From Bacillota bacterium (GTDB lineage: Bacteria > Bacillota > Clostridia > Acetivibrionales > DSM-1351): DNA of 64,000 nt. The first letter of the stretch is position 1. Every line of letters begins with the position of its first letter. This document shows, one piece after another, positions 52,553-61,670 of the stretch. The stretch is taken from NCBI GenBank assembly GCA_023400235.1, contig JAEXFI010000013.1, positions 45,809 through 109,808 on the forward strand, read 5' to 3'. The position numbers were made by a program, and so were the translations under genes. Under the pieces are notes generated by a model. The model had not been told where the DNA came from, did not search any database, and saw nothing but the letters and a program-made list of their open reading frames with translations.

Positions 52553-52599
52553 AATAGAATATAATAATTATAACCAGGTAATAATTATTATATTCTATT
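52553..52599 (+). promoter_or_regulatory. 19-bp perfect inverted repeat before the acyl-CoA synthetase gene
   Basis: AATAGAATATAATAATTAT (52553-52571) and its exact complement (52581-52599) flank AACCAGGTA. The element ends 6 nt before AAGGAG and has only one G/C per arm beyond the A/T core. The left arm contains TATAAT, so it probably overlaps the promoter and acts as an operator. The rest of 52316-52617 shows nothing else clear. Confidence 0.6.
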
Positions 52600-52617
52600 A
52601 ATTCCAAGGAGAAGAGT

Positions 52618-54447
52618 ATGCACAAAAAAGGAATTTTCCTATCAGAAGTAAACGGCAGAAAAACCGTAACCGGATTGGGTTACTATGAAACGGATACTGT
52701 CGGAGATTTCAGGCAACTGGTCAGGAACAGCGTAAAGCAGTTTGGAAACAAGGCTGCTTTTAAGTTCAAATCAGATAACAGCATAATAGTAAAAACCTAT
52801 AATGAATTCGGTGCAGAAGTGGACGCTCTTGGAACAGCCTTGCTCAGTCTTGGTCTGAAGGATAAAAGAATTGCAGTTATAGGTGAAAACAGGTATGAGT
52901 GGGCTCTAAGCCTCTTTTCAATTGTCAACGGCGCAGGCATCGCAGTGCCTTTGGACAAACATCTGCCCCAGGTGGAAATTGAGAAGCTTATCAGCAGGGG
53001 CAGGGTGGACGCCATATTTTACAGCGGGCATTTCCAGGAAGAGATGCTGGAACTGTCCGGCAGAGATACTGGAATACAGCAGTTTATATGCATGGATTCT
53101 CTCACGGATGACTGTCCTGCCGGCTTTTCAAGCATGGCGGAACTGCTGGAAAAAGGCCGCAGCTTGCTGACCGGGGGAGACAGAAGTTATATTGACGCGG
53201 AAATTGACCCTGAAAAGCTCTCGCTGCTGCTGTTTACCTCAGGAACCACCAGTATGGCAAAGGGCGTGATGCTGAGTCAGAGAAATGTATGTGCGGATAT
53301 AAGCGCGGTAACCTCAATCATAAAGGTACAGCCAAAGGACGTCCACCTTTCCATACTTCCGCTGCACCATACCTTTGAGCTTTCAGCCGGCATGATGTTC
53401 ATGATTAAAAACGGTGTCACCATTGCCTATGCCGAAGGTATCAAGCATATAGCCAGGAATCTCAAGGAGTTTGAGGTTACTCTCCTGGTTGTTGTTCCCG
53501 CCATATTGGAGGCTATGTATAAGAAGCTCCAGGACGGCCTTAAAAAAGCAGGAAAAGATAAGACCGTAAGGGTTCTGGGCCGGGTTTCAAATGCCCTGTC
53601 TTCTGTGGGTATTGATATAAGGAGGAAATTATTCAAAAAGGTTCTGGAGCAGATAGGCCCGGGCTTGCGTCTGGCTATTTCGGGTGCGGCCCCCATTGAC
53701 AAGGAAATTATTAACGGCTTTGGAACCCTTGGGCTGAAGGTGATACAGGGCTATGGACTGACAGAAACCTCCCCTGTGGTTTCAGCAAACAATGATTTTT
53801 ACAATAAGGCAGGAACAATAGGGCAGCCAATGAAGGATATTGAGGTGGCTATAGACAAGCCTGATGAAAACGGGATGGGAGAAATCATAACAAGAGGGCC
53901 CAATGTGATGCTGGGCTATTATGAGGACGAAGCCGCAACCAGGGAGGCTGTGGATGAACAGGGCTGGTTCCATACGGGAGACCTTGGCTTTATAGATAAT
54001 GAGGGCTTTATAACTATTACGGGCAGGGCCAAGTCCATGATAGTTTTTACAAACGGCAAAAAGGCCTTTCCGGAGGAATATGAGATGCTCATGAACAATA
54101 TCGAAGGTGTAAAGGAGTCCTTTGCATGGGGAAATGCGGCTCCTGACGGGGATATACAGGTATGCGCCAAGGTGGTGATAAATGAGACCGTCCTGACGGA
54201 AAAGTTCGGCAGGAAGCCGGAGCCGGATGAAATTGCCGAAATGGTACAAAGGGAAATCAAAAGGCTGAATGAGGATCTGCCTCAGTATAAAATCATCCGG
54301 TACTTTGTTTTGAGCTATGAGGACCTTATAAAGACCACAACGCTTAAAATCAAGAGGCCGGTTGAATTCAGCAAAATCTCAGAGCAGCTTAAGCTTGCCG
54401 GAACCACCATGAGAAAGGCAAATGGAAGAGTTATTGACCGGCTTTAA
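52618..54447 (+). CDS. AMP-binding acyl-CoA synthetase (long-chain fatty acid ligase type)
   Basis: The 609-residue enzyme has the AMP-binding motifs LLFTSGTTSMAKGV near 203, IQGYGLTETSP near 380, and GWFHTGDLGFIDNEGFITITGRAKSMIVFTNGKKAFPEE near 446. It activates fatty acids to acyl-AMP and acyl-CoA, or possibly another carboxylate. CCAAGGAGAAG precedes the ATG, and a perfect inverted repeat lies in the promoter region. It ends before a strong bidirectional terminator shared with the pectinesterase gene. Confidence 0.92.
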   Translation: MHKKGIFLSEVNGRKTVTGLGYYETDTVGDFRQLVRNSVKQFGNKAAFKFKSDNSIIVKTYNEFGAEVDALGTALLSLGLKDKRIAVIGENRYEWALSLFSIVNGAGIAVPLDKHLPQVEIEKLISRGRVDAIFYSGHFQEEMLELSGRDTGIQQFICMDSLTDDCPAGFSSMAELLEKGRSLLTGGDRSYIDAEIDPEKLSLLLFTSGTTSMAKGVMLSQRNVCADISAVTSIIKVQPKDVHLSILPLHHTFELSAGMMFMIKNGVTIAYAEGIKHIARNLKEFEVTLLVVVPAILEAMYKKLQDGLKKAGKDKTVRVLGRVSNALSSVGIDIRRKLFKKVLEQIGPGLRLAISGAAPIDKEIINGFGTLGLKVIQGYGLTETSPVVSANNDFYNKAGTIGQPMKDIEVAIDKPDENGMGEIITRGPNVMLGYYEDEAATREAVDEQGWFHTGDLGFIDNEGFITITGRAKSMIVFTNGKKAFPEEYEMLMNNIEGVKESFAWGNAAPDGDIQVCAKVVINETVLTEKFGRKPEPDEIAEMVQREIKRLNEDLPQYKIIRYFVLSYEDLIKTTTLKIKRPVEFSKISEQLKLAGTTMRKANGRVIDRL

Positions 54448-54542
54448 GGATAAGGGGACGGGGCAGTGGCTATCCAGTTGAGTTGAGGCAATTGGCCCGC
54501 CACTTACCAGGTGCCAGTGCAATGAATCTATACAAAATACCG

Positions 54543-54612
54543 ACAAAATAGAGACAAAATAGAGACAAAATAGCGATTTAAAAATCAAAAGCTGGTTTTA
54601 AATCGCTATTTT
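54543..54612. terminator. Bidirectional terminator with preceding 11-bp direct repeats
   Basis: AAAATAGCGATTTAAAA (54567-54583) and TTTTAAATCGCTATTTT (54596-54612) are perfect 17-bp complements. Three tandem copies of ACAAAATAGAG (54543-54575) run into the left arm, so the repeat seems to have spread from the stem. It separates convergent genes. Confidence 0.85.
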
Positions 54613-54646
54613 AGTGTTACTGCTTAAAAACTACAGTTTTTTTAAG

Positions 54647-55807
54647 TTACTGAACTGGGAGCTTATCTATATAGCCCAGCAAATACATTTTCAAGTATGC
54701 AAAGTCCAGAGAATTTAAACTTCCGTCAGCATTCAAATCAGCAGCTTCCATGTTATTTCCGGCAGGGAAGTCACTTATGATTCCAAGAAGATACTTTTTA
54801 TATAAGCCAAAGTCAATTGAATCTACATTTCCATCTCCGCTGACATCACCCACGATTGTATCACTGACAGCAGGATTCCATCCGTCCAGATAGCTTTCAG
54901 CCGTATAGGCTGCCTCCCTTGCCGCCTCCAGTTGTCTCCGGCTGAGATTTGCACCGGGCCCTGTATTCTTGTATTCAAACATATCACATTTTGCAGGGTC
55001 TAAATCATTTATAGTTCCCCAGGCACTGTCACTTATATGAGCCCCCATGATACATTCCCTGAAAAGCACCTGAGGAGCGTTCTTCCACGCCCTTCCCAGC
55101 TTGACCGACTTGGCGGCACAATTGCTGTTGAGATTGCATTTGTAAAAAAGAAAACCTAGCTTGCCGCTTGGAGTAGAAGGAGCACAAATATAACCATTAT
55201 TTGTGGAGCTGTTTCTGGACAGGGAATAAATCTCACAGCTGTCAAGTACCACAGTTGCCCCGCCATAAATGAAGTCAACATCGCCCTCAATATAGCAGTT
55301 CTTAAAGTATTGCCTGCCGCTTTGATTCAGCACGGTATCCTGATGACCTTTGAAAGCACAGTTTGTATACACCTGCTTGTCGCCATTGGCATATAAGGCC
55401 TGTGCCTGGTCCTGGTCTGATGCCGTGGATGTTCCGTCAAAGCTGTTGACAAAAGTTAAATTTTCAGCTAAAAACCCGGCGGCACTGATGTTGGCTGTTG
55501 CGGCGGCAGCTGCGCTTCCGGCAGCCTCCTGGTTTTTTCCGGCAGTGATTATTGTATTGCCCCGGTTCTGGCCCACCAGGCGAATGTTTGCCTTGGTAAC
55601 CGAAATCTGCTCTGAATATGTACCGCTTTTAATTTGGATGGTATCCCCGCTCACGGCTGCATTGACAGCGGCCTGAACAGTTGTATGGCTGCCGCTCCCG
55701 TCTTTTGCAACCACTAAGGTGGCAGCGTTTACTGCCATAAAGCTGGCTGAGCACTGAAAGAGGATTCCAATTATCAAGGCTGCCGATATTCTATTTACCT
55801 TTGACAT
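54647..55807 (-). CDS. Cellulosomal pectin methylesterase (CE8) with type I dockerin
   Basis: The 386-residue secreted enzyme has a signal peptide (about 1-28), a CE8 beta-helix and a C-terminal dockerin (about 317-386). Catalytic elements are present: the Gln of QDQAQALY, Asp157 in GHQDT, Asp178 in DFIYG, and Arg239 in LGRAW. It removes methyl groups from pectin. The dockerin has two calcium loops (DVSGDGNVDSID and DLNADGSLNSLD) with Ser-Ile and Ser-Leu at the recognition positions, so it should dock on a scaffoldin cohesin. It stands alone, with A/T-rich repeats upstream. Confidence 0.95.
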   Translation of the reverse strand: MSKVNRISAALIIGILFQCSASFMAVNAATLVVAKDGSGSHTTVQAAVNAAVSGDTIQIKSGTYSEQISVTKANIRLVGQNRGNTIITAGKNQEAAGSAAAAATANISAAGFLAENLTFVNSFDGTSTASDQDQAQALYANGDKQVYTNCAFKGHQDTVLNQSGRQYFKNCYIEGDVDFIYGGATVVLDSCEIYSLSRNSSTNNGYICAPSTPSGKLGFLFYKCNLNSNCAAKSVKLGRAWKNAPQVLFRECIMGAHISDSAWGTINDLDPAKCDMFEYKNTGPGANLSRRQLEAAREAAYTAESYLDGWNPAVSDTIVGDVSGDGNVDSIDFGLYKKYLLGIISDFPAGNNMEAADLNADGSLNSLDFAYLKMYLLGYIDKLPVQ

Positions 55808-55897
55808 AAAAATTCAAACCTCCTTTTTCATAAATTTGTTTGCTCATTCCTTGTTGTGACTAAATAATGGATAATATTCTTTTAAATATAATATATT

Positions 55898-55931
55898 ACA
55901 TATATTACCACATATATTACCACATATTGTG
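55898..55931 (-). repeat. 12-bp tandem repeats between the pectinesterase and MATE genes
   Basis: ACATATATTACC is repeated at 55898-55909 and 55910-55921, then decays into ACATATTGTG. The repeats lie about 90 bp before the pectinesterase start in a very A/T-rich region, so they may be regulatory or simple slippage. Confidence 0.5.
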
Positions 55932-56056
55932 CGCTGTTCCTATGAAAAACTATAATAGGTGACCTGTAGCAGCACAGTTTTTTGCATTTGAGTGCAGTAT
56001 GTAGTATAATCACGTTTGGTAAAATAATATACAAAAGTACGTTCTTGGGGGACTTA

Positions 56057-57418
56057 ATGAAAAATATTATCAAGGGAGATAAAATCTTTTATTATAAGCT
56101 ATTTACCCTGGCACTGCCTGTTATCATGCAGAATCTTATAACCTCTTCTCTGAGTATGGTTGACGGCGTGCTGGTGGGCAAGCTGGGAAACGAGCCTGTT
56201 GCGGCTGTGGGAATAGCCAACCAGTATGGGTTGCTGGTTTTTCTAATGTATGCTGCCATTCACAGCGGGGCGGGCATATTTATAGCGCAATTCTGGGGCA
56301 AGAAGGATTATGGGAATATTAAAAAGGTGGTTAACCTGGCTGCTGTCCTGGCGGCAGGTGTAGCCATCCTGTTTTCGGTTGCAGGAATACTCTTTCCGGG
56401 GCAGATAGTGGCCATATTTAATACGCAGCCCCTGGTTATTGAGTTGGGTGCGGATTTTTTAAGAATATTCAGCTTCAGCTTTATTTTTGCAGCCATCAGC
56501 TTTGGAATAAGCGTGAATCTCAGAAGCATCGGAAAATCGGTTATGCCAATGATTATCAGCGGTATAGCTTTGGGTGTGAACACTCTTTTAAATTTTGCTC
56601 TTATTTTTGGGCTGTGGGGCTTTCCTGAAATGGGTGTAAAGGGGTCGGCAACTGCAACCCTGGTGGCGAGAATAATTGAAATGACAATTTTTCTGGTTGT
56701 CAGCGGAAGATATTATGATATATTGAGATTGAGAATATCAGTTTTAAAAACGGTTTCTTCCGACCTTTTCAAGCGTGTGAGCCATACCATGATTCCCGTG
56801 GTTTTGAATGAACTCTGCTGGGGACTTGGTTTTGCAGTCTATTCTGTGGCATACGGAAGAATAAGCACTGAGGCCTTTGCAGCAGTGCAGATAACAAACA
56901 ATATAACAAATCTGTTCCTGGTGGCGGGCTTTGGAATGGCCAGCGCCTCTGCCGTCATGGTGGGGCATGTCATTGGAGCAGGAGAGGAACACAAGGCAAG
57001 AGAATATGCCTGGAGATTTATCAGGCTGTGCCTCCTTGGGGGAGTAGTACTGGGAGCTGCACTGCATTTCACCGCACCTTCGGTGGCAAGGCTCTATGAT
57101 GTTACGCCGGATGTACTTATGTCAGCCATAGTCATTCTCAATATCAATGCTTTTATAATCCCCATACGCCTTACAAATATTGTGTCCATTGTGGGTATAT
57201 TAAGAGGGGGAGGGGATGCTGGCTTTGCATTTAAGGCAGAAGGCATAACCATGTGGCTTATAGGAGTTCCCTTGGCTTTTGCAGGAGCATTCCTGCTCAA
57301 ACTTGAGGTGCAGTGGGTAGTGCTGCTGGTAATGGGTGAGGAGCTGGCAAAGATTATACTGGCTGTATTGCGGCTCAGGTCGGACAAATGGATAAGAAAC
57401 GTGGTATTAGAGGTATAA
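56057..57418 (+). CDS. MATE-family efflux transporter
   Basis: The 453-residue protein has twelve membrane helices in two halves. The first begins LALPVIMQNLITSSLSMVDGVLVGKLG and contains GAGIFIAQFWGKKD; the second begins VSHTMIPVVLNELCWGLGFAVYSV, a mirrored motif. MATE pumps export drugs or metabolites using Na+ or H+ gradients. I chose ATG 56057 after GGGGGA; upstream in-frame codons have no site. The substrate is unknown. Confidence 0.92.
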   Translation: MKNIIKGDKIFYYKLFTLALPVIMQNLITSSLSMVDGVLVGKLGNEPVAAVGIANQYGLLVFLMYAAIHSGAGIFIAQFWGKKDYGNIKKVVNLAAVLAAGVAILFSVAGILFPGQIVAIFNTQPLVIELGADFLRIFSFSFIFAAISFGISVNLRSIGKSVMPMIISGIALGVNTLLNFALIFGLWGFPEMGVKGSATATLVARIIEMTIFLVVSGRYYDILRLRISVLKTVSSDLFKRVSHTMIPVVLNELCWGLGFAVYSVAYGRISTEAFAAVQITNNITNLFLVAGFGMASASAVMVGHVIGAGEEHKAREYAWRFIRLCLLGGVVLGAALHFTAPSVARLYDVTPDVLMSAIVILNINAFIIPIRLTNIVSIVGILRGGGDAGFAFKAEGITMWLIGVPLAFAGAFLLKLEVQWVVLLVMGEELAKIILAVLRLRSDKWIRNVVLEV

Positions 57419-57429
57419 TTAATCATAAT

Positions 57430-57545
57430 GAGACAATCACAGAATATACGCAGAAGCATCAAAAAAGCACAGAATGAAAGAATGAAAGTACAGAAAAGCA
57501 CGAAATGAAAGAATAAAGCACATAAGCACAGATATGCATAAACAT
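57430..57545 (+). repeat. Purine-rich degenerate repeats before engB
   Basis: Short units such as AAGCACA and GAATGAAAG recur with drift across about 115 bases (for example AAAGCACAGAATGAAAGAA and AAGCACGAAATGAAAGAA). No gene or promoter was found in this stretch other than a generic A-rich leader. Confidence 0.45.
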
Positions 57546-57572
57546 ATAAAATTACGATAGGAGCCGAGAGTA

Positions 57573-58247
57573 ATGATAGTAAAAAAAGCTGAACATGTTA
57601 TTACGGCGGTAAAGCCAAACCAGTATCCTGACACGGGCTATCCCGAGATAGCTTTTGTAGGCAGGTCGAACGTAGGGAAATCCTCAATAATAAACACTCT
57701 GGCAAACAGAAAAAACCTGGCCAGGGTGGGGTCGACTCCTGGAAAGACCAGGCAGATTAATTTTTTTAATGTCAATGATGCCTTTTATCTTGTGGATTTG
57801 CCGGGCTATGGCTTTGCCAATGTTTCAAAGGATTTGAAAGCCTCCTGGCAGAATATTATAGAGACCTATTTATATTCCAGAAAGGAAAATGCTCTTAAGC
57901 TGATTATAATGCTGGTGGATATAAGGCATTCCCCCAGCAGGGATGACATTACCATGCACCAGTGGCTCAGAGGCTTTGGGCTGAATACCCTGTTAATAGC
58001 CACCAAAGCTGATAAAGTTTCCAGGTCCCAGATAAATCCCAGACTAAACGACATAAAAAAGGTGCTGCAGCTTGGGAATGATGAAAAGGTAATACCCTTT
58101 TCCGCTGAAAAGCGCATTGGGATTGAAGCGGTGTGGAGCGAGGCGGACCTTTATCTGGAAAGGTATTTGAATCAAAAGCCAGAAACGATTACAGAAAAAG
58201 AAATTGGAAAAGAAACCAAAACAGAAACCAAGACAGAAACCGAATAA
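57573..58247 (+). CDS. engB: Ribosome biogenesis GTP-binding protein EngB (YihA/YsxC)
   Basis: The 224-residue GTPase helps assemble the large ribosomal subunit. It has G1 GRSNVGKSS, G3 DLPGYG, G4 TKADK and the EngB switch region GSTPGKTRQINFFNV. The usual length is about 195-200 residues; here a repetitive Glu/Lys/Thr tail (KETKTETKTETE) adds about 25, an oddity with no known role. TAGGAGCCGAGAG precedes the ATG. A DUF445 gene follows after 19 bases. Confidence 0.94.
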   Translation: MIVKKAEHVITAVKPNQYPDTGYPEIAFVGRSNVGKSSIINTLANRKNLARVGSTPGKTRQINFFNVNDAFYLVDLPGYGFANVSKDLKASWQNIIETYLYSRKENALKLIIMLVDIRHSPSRDDITMHQWLRGFGLNTLLIATKADKVSRSQINPRLNDIKKVLQLGNDEKVIPFSAEKRIGIEAVWSEADLYLERYLNQKPETITEKEIGKETKTETKTETE

Positions 58248-58266
58248 ACCGGTTTGGAGCTGAGTA

Positions 58267-59520
58267 ATGGAAAAATTTGATTATAAAAAAGAAGAGTTGA
58301 ATCTGCGTGTAAAGCTGAGAAATATGAAGATTCTCGCAACTTCCCTGCTGGCCTTTATGGCGCTTGTTTTTGCAGTTATGAGAAGGTATGAGGACAGGGG
58401 GCTGCTATACTCCTCCATAACGGCCTTTGCTGAAGCGTCCATGGTAGGTGCCCTGGCAGACTGGTTTGCTGTGGTTGCCCTGTTCAAGCATCCTCTGGGC
58501 CTTAGAATAATACCTCATACGGCTATTATTCAAAATAACAAGCAGAGGATTGCAAAGGCATTGTCCGGCTTTGTAGTGTCAAACTTTTTTACGCCGGAAC
58601 TTATAAAGGACAAGCTTGAAAACATGGAATTGTCCTCAAGGCTTGCAGGCTATATTTCTGCAAACGGTGAAAAGTTGGCCCGGGGAGCCGCTCAGAAGCT
58701 TCCTGTACTAATGGACACCCTGGTGGATGATTCCAGGCTGAAGGTGTATGTGGGCGAGCTTATCAACGGGAAAATCAGGGACATGAAGCTCTACCCTGCA
58801 CTGGCCGGAGCTGTCAGGCCCCTGGTGGAGGGCGGGCATCACAAGCCTCTGGTAAAGGCACTGCTCACTGCCCTGTCCAAATACATAGGTGAGAACAAGG
58901 AAAAAACACTTCAGGTACTTGCGGGAATAAACAAAACTTTGGCCATGCCTATCATAGGTGATTTGATATATAAAAAAATACTTGAATTCCTGCTGGAACA
59001 AATAGATGCTATCGAAAAGGACGACAACTCTGAAATAAACAGGCTTGTGCTGTCTGCCCTTCCCAAACTGCTGGAGGATATGAAGGGTGACGAGGAACTA
59101 ATCCAAAAGGGTGAGGAGTTAAAAAGCCATTTGGTATCCTCTGAGGGGTTTTCTGCTCTGGTGGATAAATTGGGAGAGGCAGCGGCCGAGTTTAAAAACT
59201 CAATTATAAAGGATGAAGCCAAGCTGCAGTCAGGTATCCACAAGGCTTTAAGGCTGGCGGCAGGCAGCCTGGACCAAAGGCCTGAGCTGAGAAAGGATAT
59301 AGATACGGCAGTGACAGACCTGGCGGTTGAAATGGTAAAGCTGTACGGAGACAAGGTTGGCTCGCTGATATATGATACCATGGACGGCTGGGAGACAAAG
59401 GATATGGTGGACAAGCTGGAGGTTCAGGTGGGAGCTGATCTGCAGTATATAAGAATAAACGGCACCGTCATAGGCGGTCTGGCGGGTCTGGCCATACATC
59501 TTCTGACACGGGTGTTTTGA
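58267..59520 (+). CDS. DUF445 family membrane protein
   Basis: The 417-residue protein has one or two N-terminal membrane helices (about 15-60, including EASMVGALADWFAVVALFKHPLGLRIIPHTAIIQ), a long helical region with little hydrophobicity, and a C-terminal membrane segment (NGTVIGGLAGLAIHLLTRVF). This is the DUF445/YheB-like family, some members of which affect spore or membrane processes. It is probably co-transcribed with engB. Function is unknown. Confidence 0.85.
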   Translation: MEKFDYKKEELNLRVKLRNMKILATSLLAFMALVFAVMRRYEDRGLLYSSITAFAEASMVGALADWFAVVALFKHPLGLRIIPHTAIIQNNKQRIAKALSGFVVSNFFTPELIKDKLENMELSSRLAGYISANGEKLARGAAQKLPVLMDTLVDDSRLKVYVGELINGKIRDMKLYPALAGAVRPLVEGGHHKPLVKALLTALSKYIGENKEKTLQVLAGINKTLAMPIIGDLIYKKILEFLLEQIDAIEKDDNSEINRLVLSALPKLLEDMKGDEELIQKGEELKSHLVSSEGFSALVDKLGEAAAEFKNSIIKDEAKLQSGIHKALRLAAGSLDQRPELRKDIDTAVTDLAVEMVKLYGDKVGSLIYDTMDGWETKDMVDKLEVQVGADLQYIRINGTVIGGLAGLAIHLLTRVF

Positions 59521-59672
59521 GCATTTTAAACCTCTTTTAAGTTGCTTTAAGTAGGTTTTAGGTTGTTTTAAAATATGTGAGAATGGAATAAAATAGTACT
59601 CAGCAGGTTATCCGCTAAAACCCAAGGGTTTATTGCAGGAGGTTTTGGATAGCCGGACGGCAAGGAGGCACA

Positions 59673-60530
59673 ATGGATAGATTTAAAGCCACGAAAAAGG
59701 TTGCGGTTCTGGGAATAGGCGCTAATATTTTTCTCCTGGGAATAAAGCTTACGGCCGGCTTTTTAAGCAGAAGCCAGGCAATGATTGCCGATGGCTTCAA
59801 CAGTGCAGGAGATGTTTTCGCATCGGTAATGACCCTTGTGGGAAACAGCATTGCCAGCCGCCCGGAGGACAAGGACCATCCCTATGGGCATGGAAAGGCT
59901 GAGTATATATTTTCCATGATTATAAGCCTTTCCCTCATGGTGGTTTCCTTTACCATATTTAAAAGCTCACTGTCTTCCATTATCAACAAGACTGCCTTTG
60001 AAACCTCCTGGTTTCTTGTTACCGTGGCAATAGTGACCATAGTAATAAAGCTTTTGCTGTTTCTTTATACAAACCGTTTGGGAAAGGTGCTGGAAAATCT
60101 ACTGGTGCTTGCAAACTCGGAAGATCACAGGAATGACGTATTTGTCACCTCCGGAACGCTGCTGGGCATTATTATGGGATATCTGGGCTTTAGCTGGGTG
60201 GACGGGGCTGTTGGTATTGGAATATCTCTCTGGATATTCTATACAGGCATCAAAATATTTATCAGTTCCTTTAATGTTCTCATGGATACGGATATTGACC
60301 CTGCCTTTAAGGAAAACACCTGCTGTATAGTCAGGGGAGTAAGAGGAGTGGACCATATTGACAGTATTAACGCAAAGCCTGTGGGTGCAGGCTTCATACT
60401 CCTTATAAAGGTTTCCGTGGACGGAGAAATGTCGGTGAATGAAAGCCACAAGATTGCTTCTGAAATAAAGGCAAAAGTCAAGAATATAAAAGGTGTCAAG
60501 GATGCAGTGGTGCATATCAATCCCTGCTGA
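59673..60530 (+). CDS. Cation diffusion facilitator (CDF) metal exporter
   Basis: The 285-residue protein has six membrane helices, a metal site in helix 2 (Asp-x3-Asp in ADGFNSAGD), another in helix 5 (His-x2-Asp in EDHRNDVF), the DHPYGHGKAEY loop, and a C-terminal ferredoxin-like domain. CDF proteins export Zn2+, Fe2+, Mn2+ or Co2+/Ni2+; this site cannot decide which. CAAGGAGG precedes the ATG. It may help balance the metal importer elsewhere in the window (inference). Confidence 0.92.
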   Translation: MDRFKATKKVAVLGIGANIFLLGIKLTAGFLSRSQAMIADGFNSAGDVFASVMTLVGNSIASRPEDKDHPYGHGKAEYIFSMIISLSLMVVSFTIFKSSLSSIINKTAFETSWFLVTVAIVTIVIKLLLFLYTNRLGKVLENLLVLANSEDHRNDVFVTSGTLLGIIMGYLGFSWVDGAVGIGISLWIFYTGIKIFISSFNVLMDTDIDPAFKENTCCIVRGVRGVDHIDSINAKPVGAGFILLIKVSVDGEMSVNESHKIASEIKAKVKNIKGVKDAVVHINPC

Positions 60531-60747
60531 TGCAGAAGTTCTGAATATCTGAATTTATATCAAAAACCCGTTTATCAATTATCTATAAATTCTATATTAA
60601 CTTGTTGAAAAAATCCAAGTGAGATTATTTTGTTTGAGCCCCCGGTTATGTGGTACATATATGAGGGTGAAAATGATTCCCTCCTATAGGGTGGGGATTT
60701 CAAATATTCAACTAAAAATAATTATTGCATATGGAGGATTTTTTATT

Positions 60748-61293
60748 ATGAAGAAATTTGTTTGTTCAATTTGCGGATATGTTCACACTGGAGATTCAGC
60801 ACCTGACAATTGCCCGCAGTGTAAAGCAGTGAAAGAAAAGTTTATCGAGCAGACCGAAACATCTGCTGCATGGGCTGACGAACACAGAATAGGTGTTGCA
60901 CAGGGCGTGGATGCTGAAATCCTTGAGGGCTTGAGAGCAAACTTTATGGGTGAATGTACCGAAGTGGGCATGTACCTTGCAATGGCAAGACAGGCTGAGC
61001 GTGAAGGCTATCCTGAAATCGGGGCGTTTTACAAGCTGGCTGCCTGGGAAGAGGCTGAGCATGCTGCAAAGTTTGCTGAATTACTGGGTGAGGTAGTTCA
61101 CGCCGACACCAAAAAGAACCTTCAGCTGAGATATGAAGCAGAAGCTGGAGCCTGTAAGGGCAAGAAGGACCTTGCTGTAAAGGCAAAGCAGCTTAATCTT
61201 GATGCAATACATGATACAGTACATGAAATGTGCAAGGATGAAGCAAGACACGGAGCAGGGTTTAAGGGCCTTTTGGACAGATATTTTAAATAA
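60748..61293 (+). CDS. Reverse rubrerythrin (rubredoxin domain first)
   Basis: The 181-residue protein has an N-terminal rubredoxin domain (CSICGYVH...CPQCK) followed by a ferritin-like domain with di-iron ligands (FMGECTEVGMY, AAWEEAEHAAKF, MCKDEARHG). This reversed order is known from Clostridium acetobutylicum, where it is an oxygen- and peroxide-induced NADH-linked peroxidase. I chose ATG 60748 after GGAGG. It is the second rubrerythrin in the window and is monocistronic. Confidence 0.92.
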   Translation: MKKFVCSICGYVHTGDSAPDNCPQCKAVKEKFIEQTETSAAWADEHRIGVAQGVDAEILEGLRANFMGECTEVGMYLAMARQAEREGYPEIGAFYKLAAWEEAEHAAKFAELLGEVVHADTKKNLQLRYEAEAGACKGKKDLAVKAKQLNLDAIHDTVHEMCKDEARHGAGFKGLLDRYFK

Positions 61294-61520
61294 AAAATAA
61301 TACAAAAAGATACATTGAGATACAATTCTTATTATCGGTAATCGTTGGTATACCAAGGCTTTTGGTCTACAGTTCACGAAACGGATTTTGAGGATTGTAT
61401 TTTTTTGTACTCTTGTTTGTTTTTACATATATTTATTTTTGGTGGGAAAGTTTAGGTTTTCTATTTCAAGTGATATAAAAAATTTGTATAAAAGGTGCCC
61501 TCCGAGATGGCTACGGATCC
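61294..61520. other. Gene-poor stretch before a decayed toxin-antitoxin pair
   Basis: No gene, promoter of good quality or terminator is evident. The sequence is T-rich with no internal repeats. Its right end runs straight into the antitoxin remnant without a ribosome-binding site. Confidence 0.5.
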
Positions 61521-61670
61521 ATGGTTGTGATGAGCCTTGAAAAATACGCCGAATTGACTGATGATGCAGGGCTTAAACTTGATGAAGCTGATAGGGAGGC
61601 CGAACAAACGGATATCAGGTGGCATGAAGAAGTATTTTCAAGAGTGAGGGCTAGAATCGATGGACAGTAA
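61521..61670 (+). pseudogene. 5'-truncated Phd/YefM-type antitoxin remnant
   Basis: The frame from 61506 reads DGYGSMVVMSLEKYAELTDD, and then to the stop KLDEADREAEQTDIRWHEEV and FSRVRARIDGQ. SMVVMSLEKYAEL is the core Phd/YefM motif, followed by a typical C-terminal toxin-binding tail. The first 30 or so residues (the DNA-binding part) are missing and no start site exists before ATG 61521. It ends overlapping a toxin remnant in the normal order. Confidence 0.72.
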
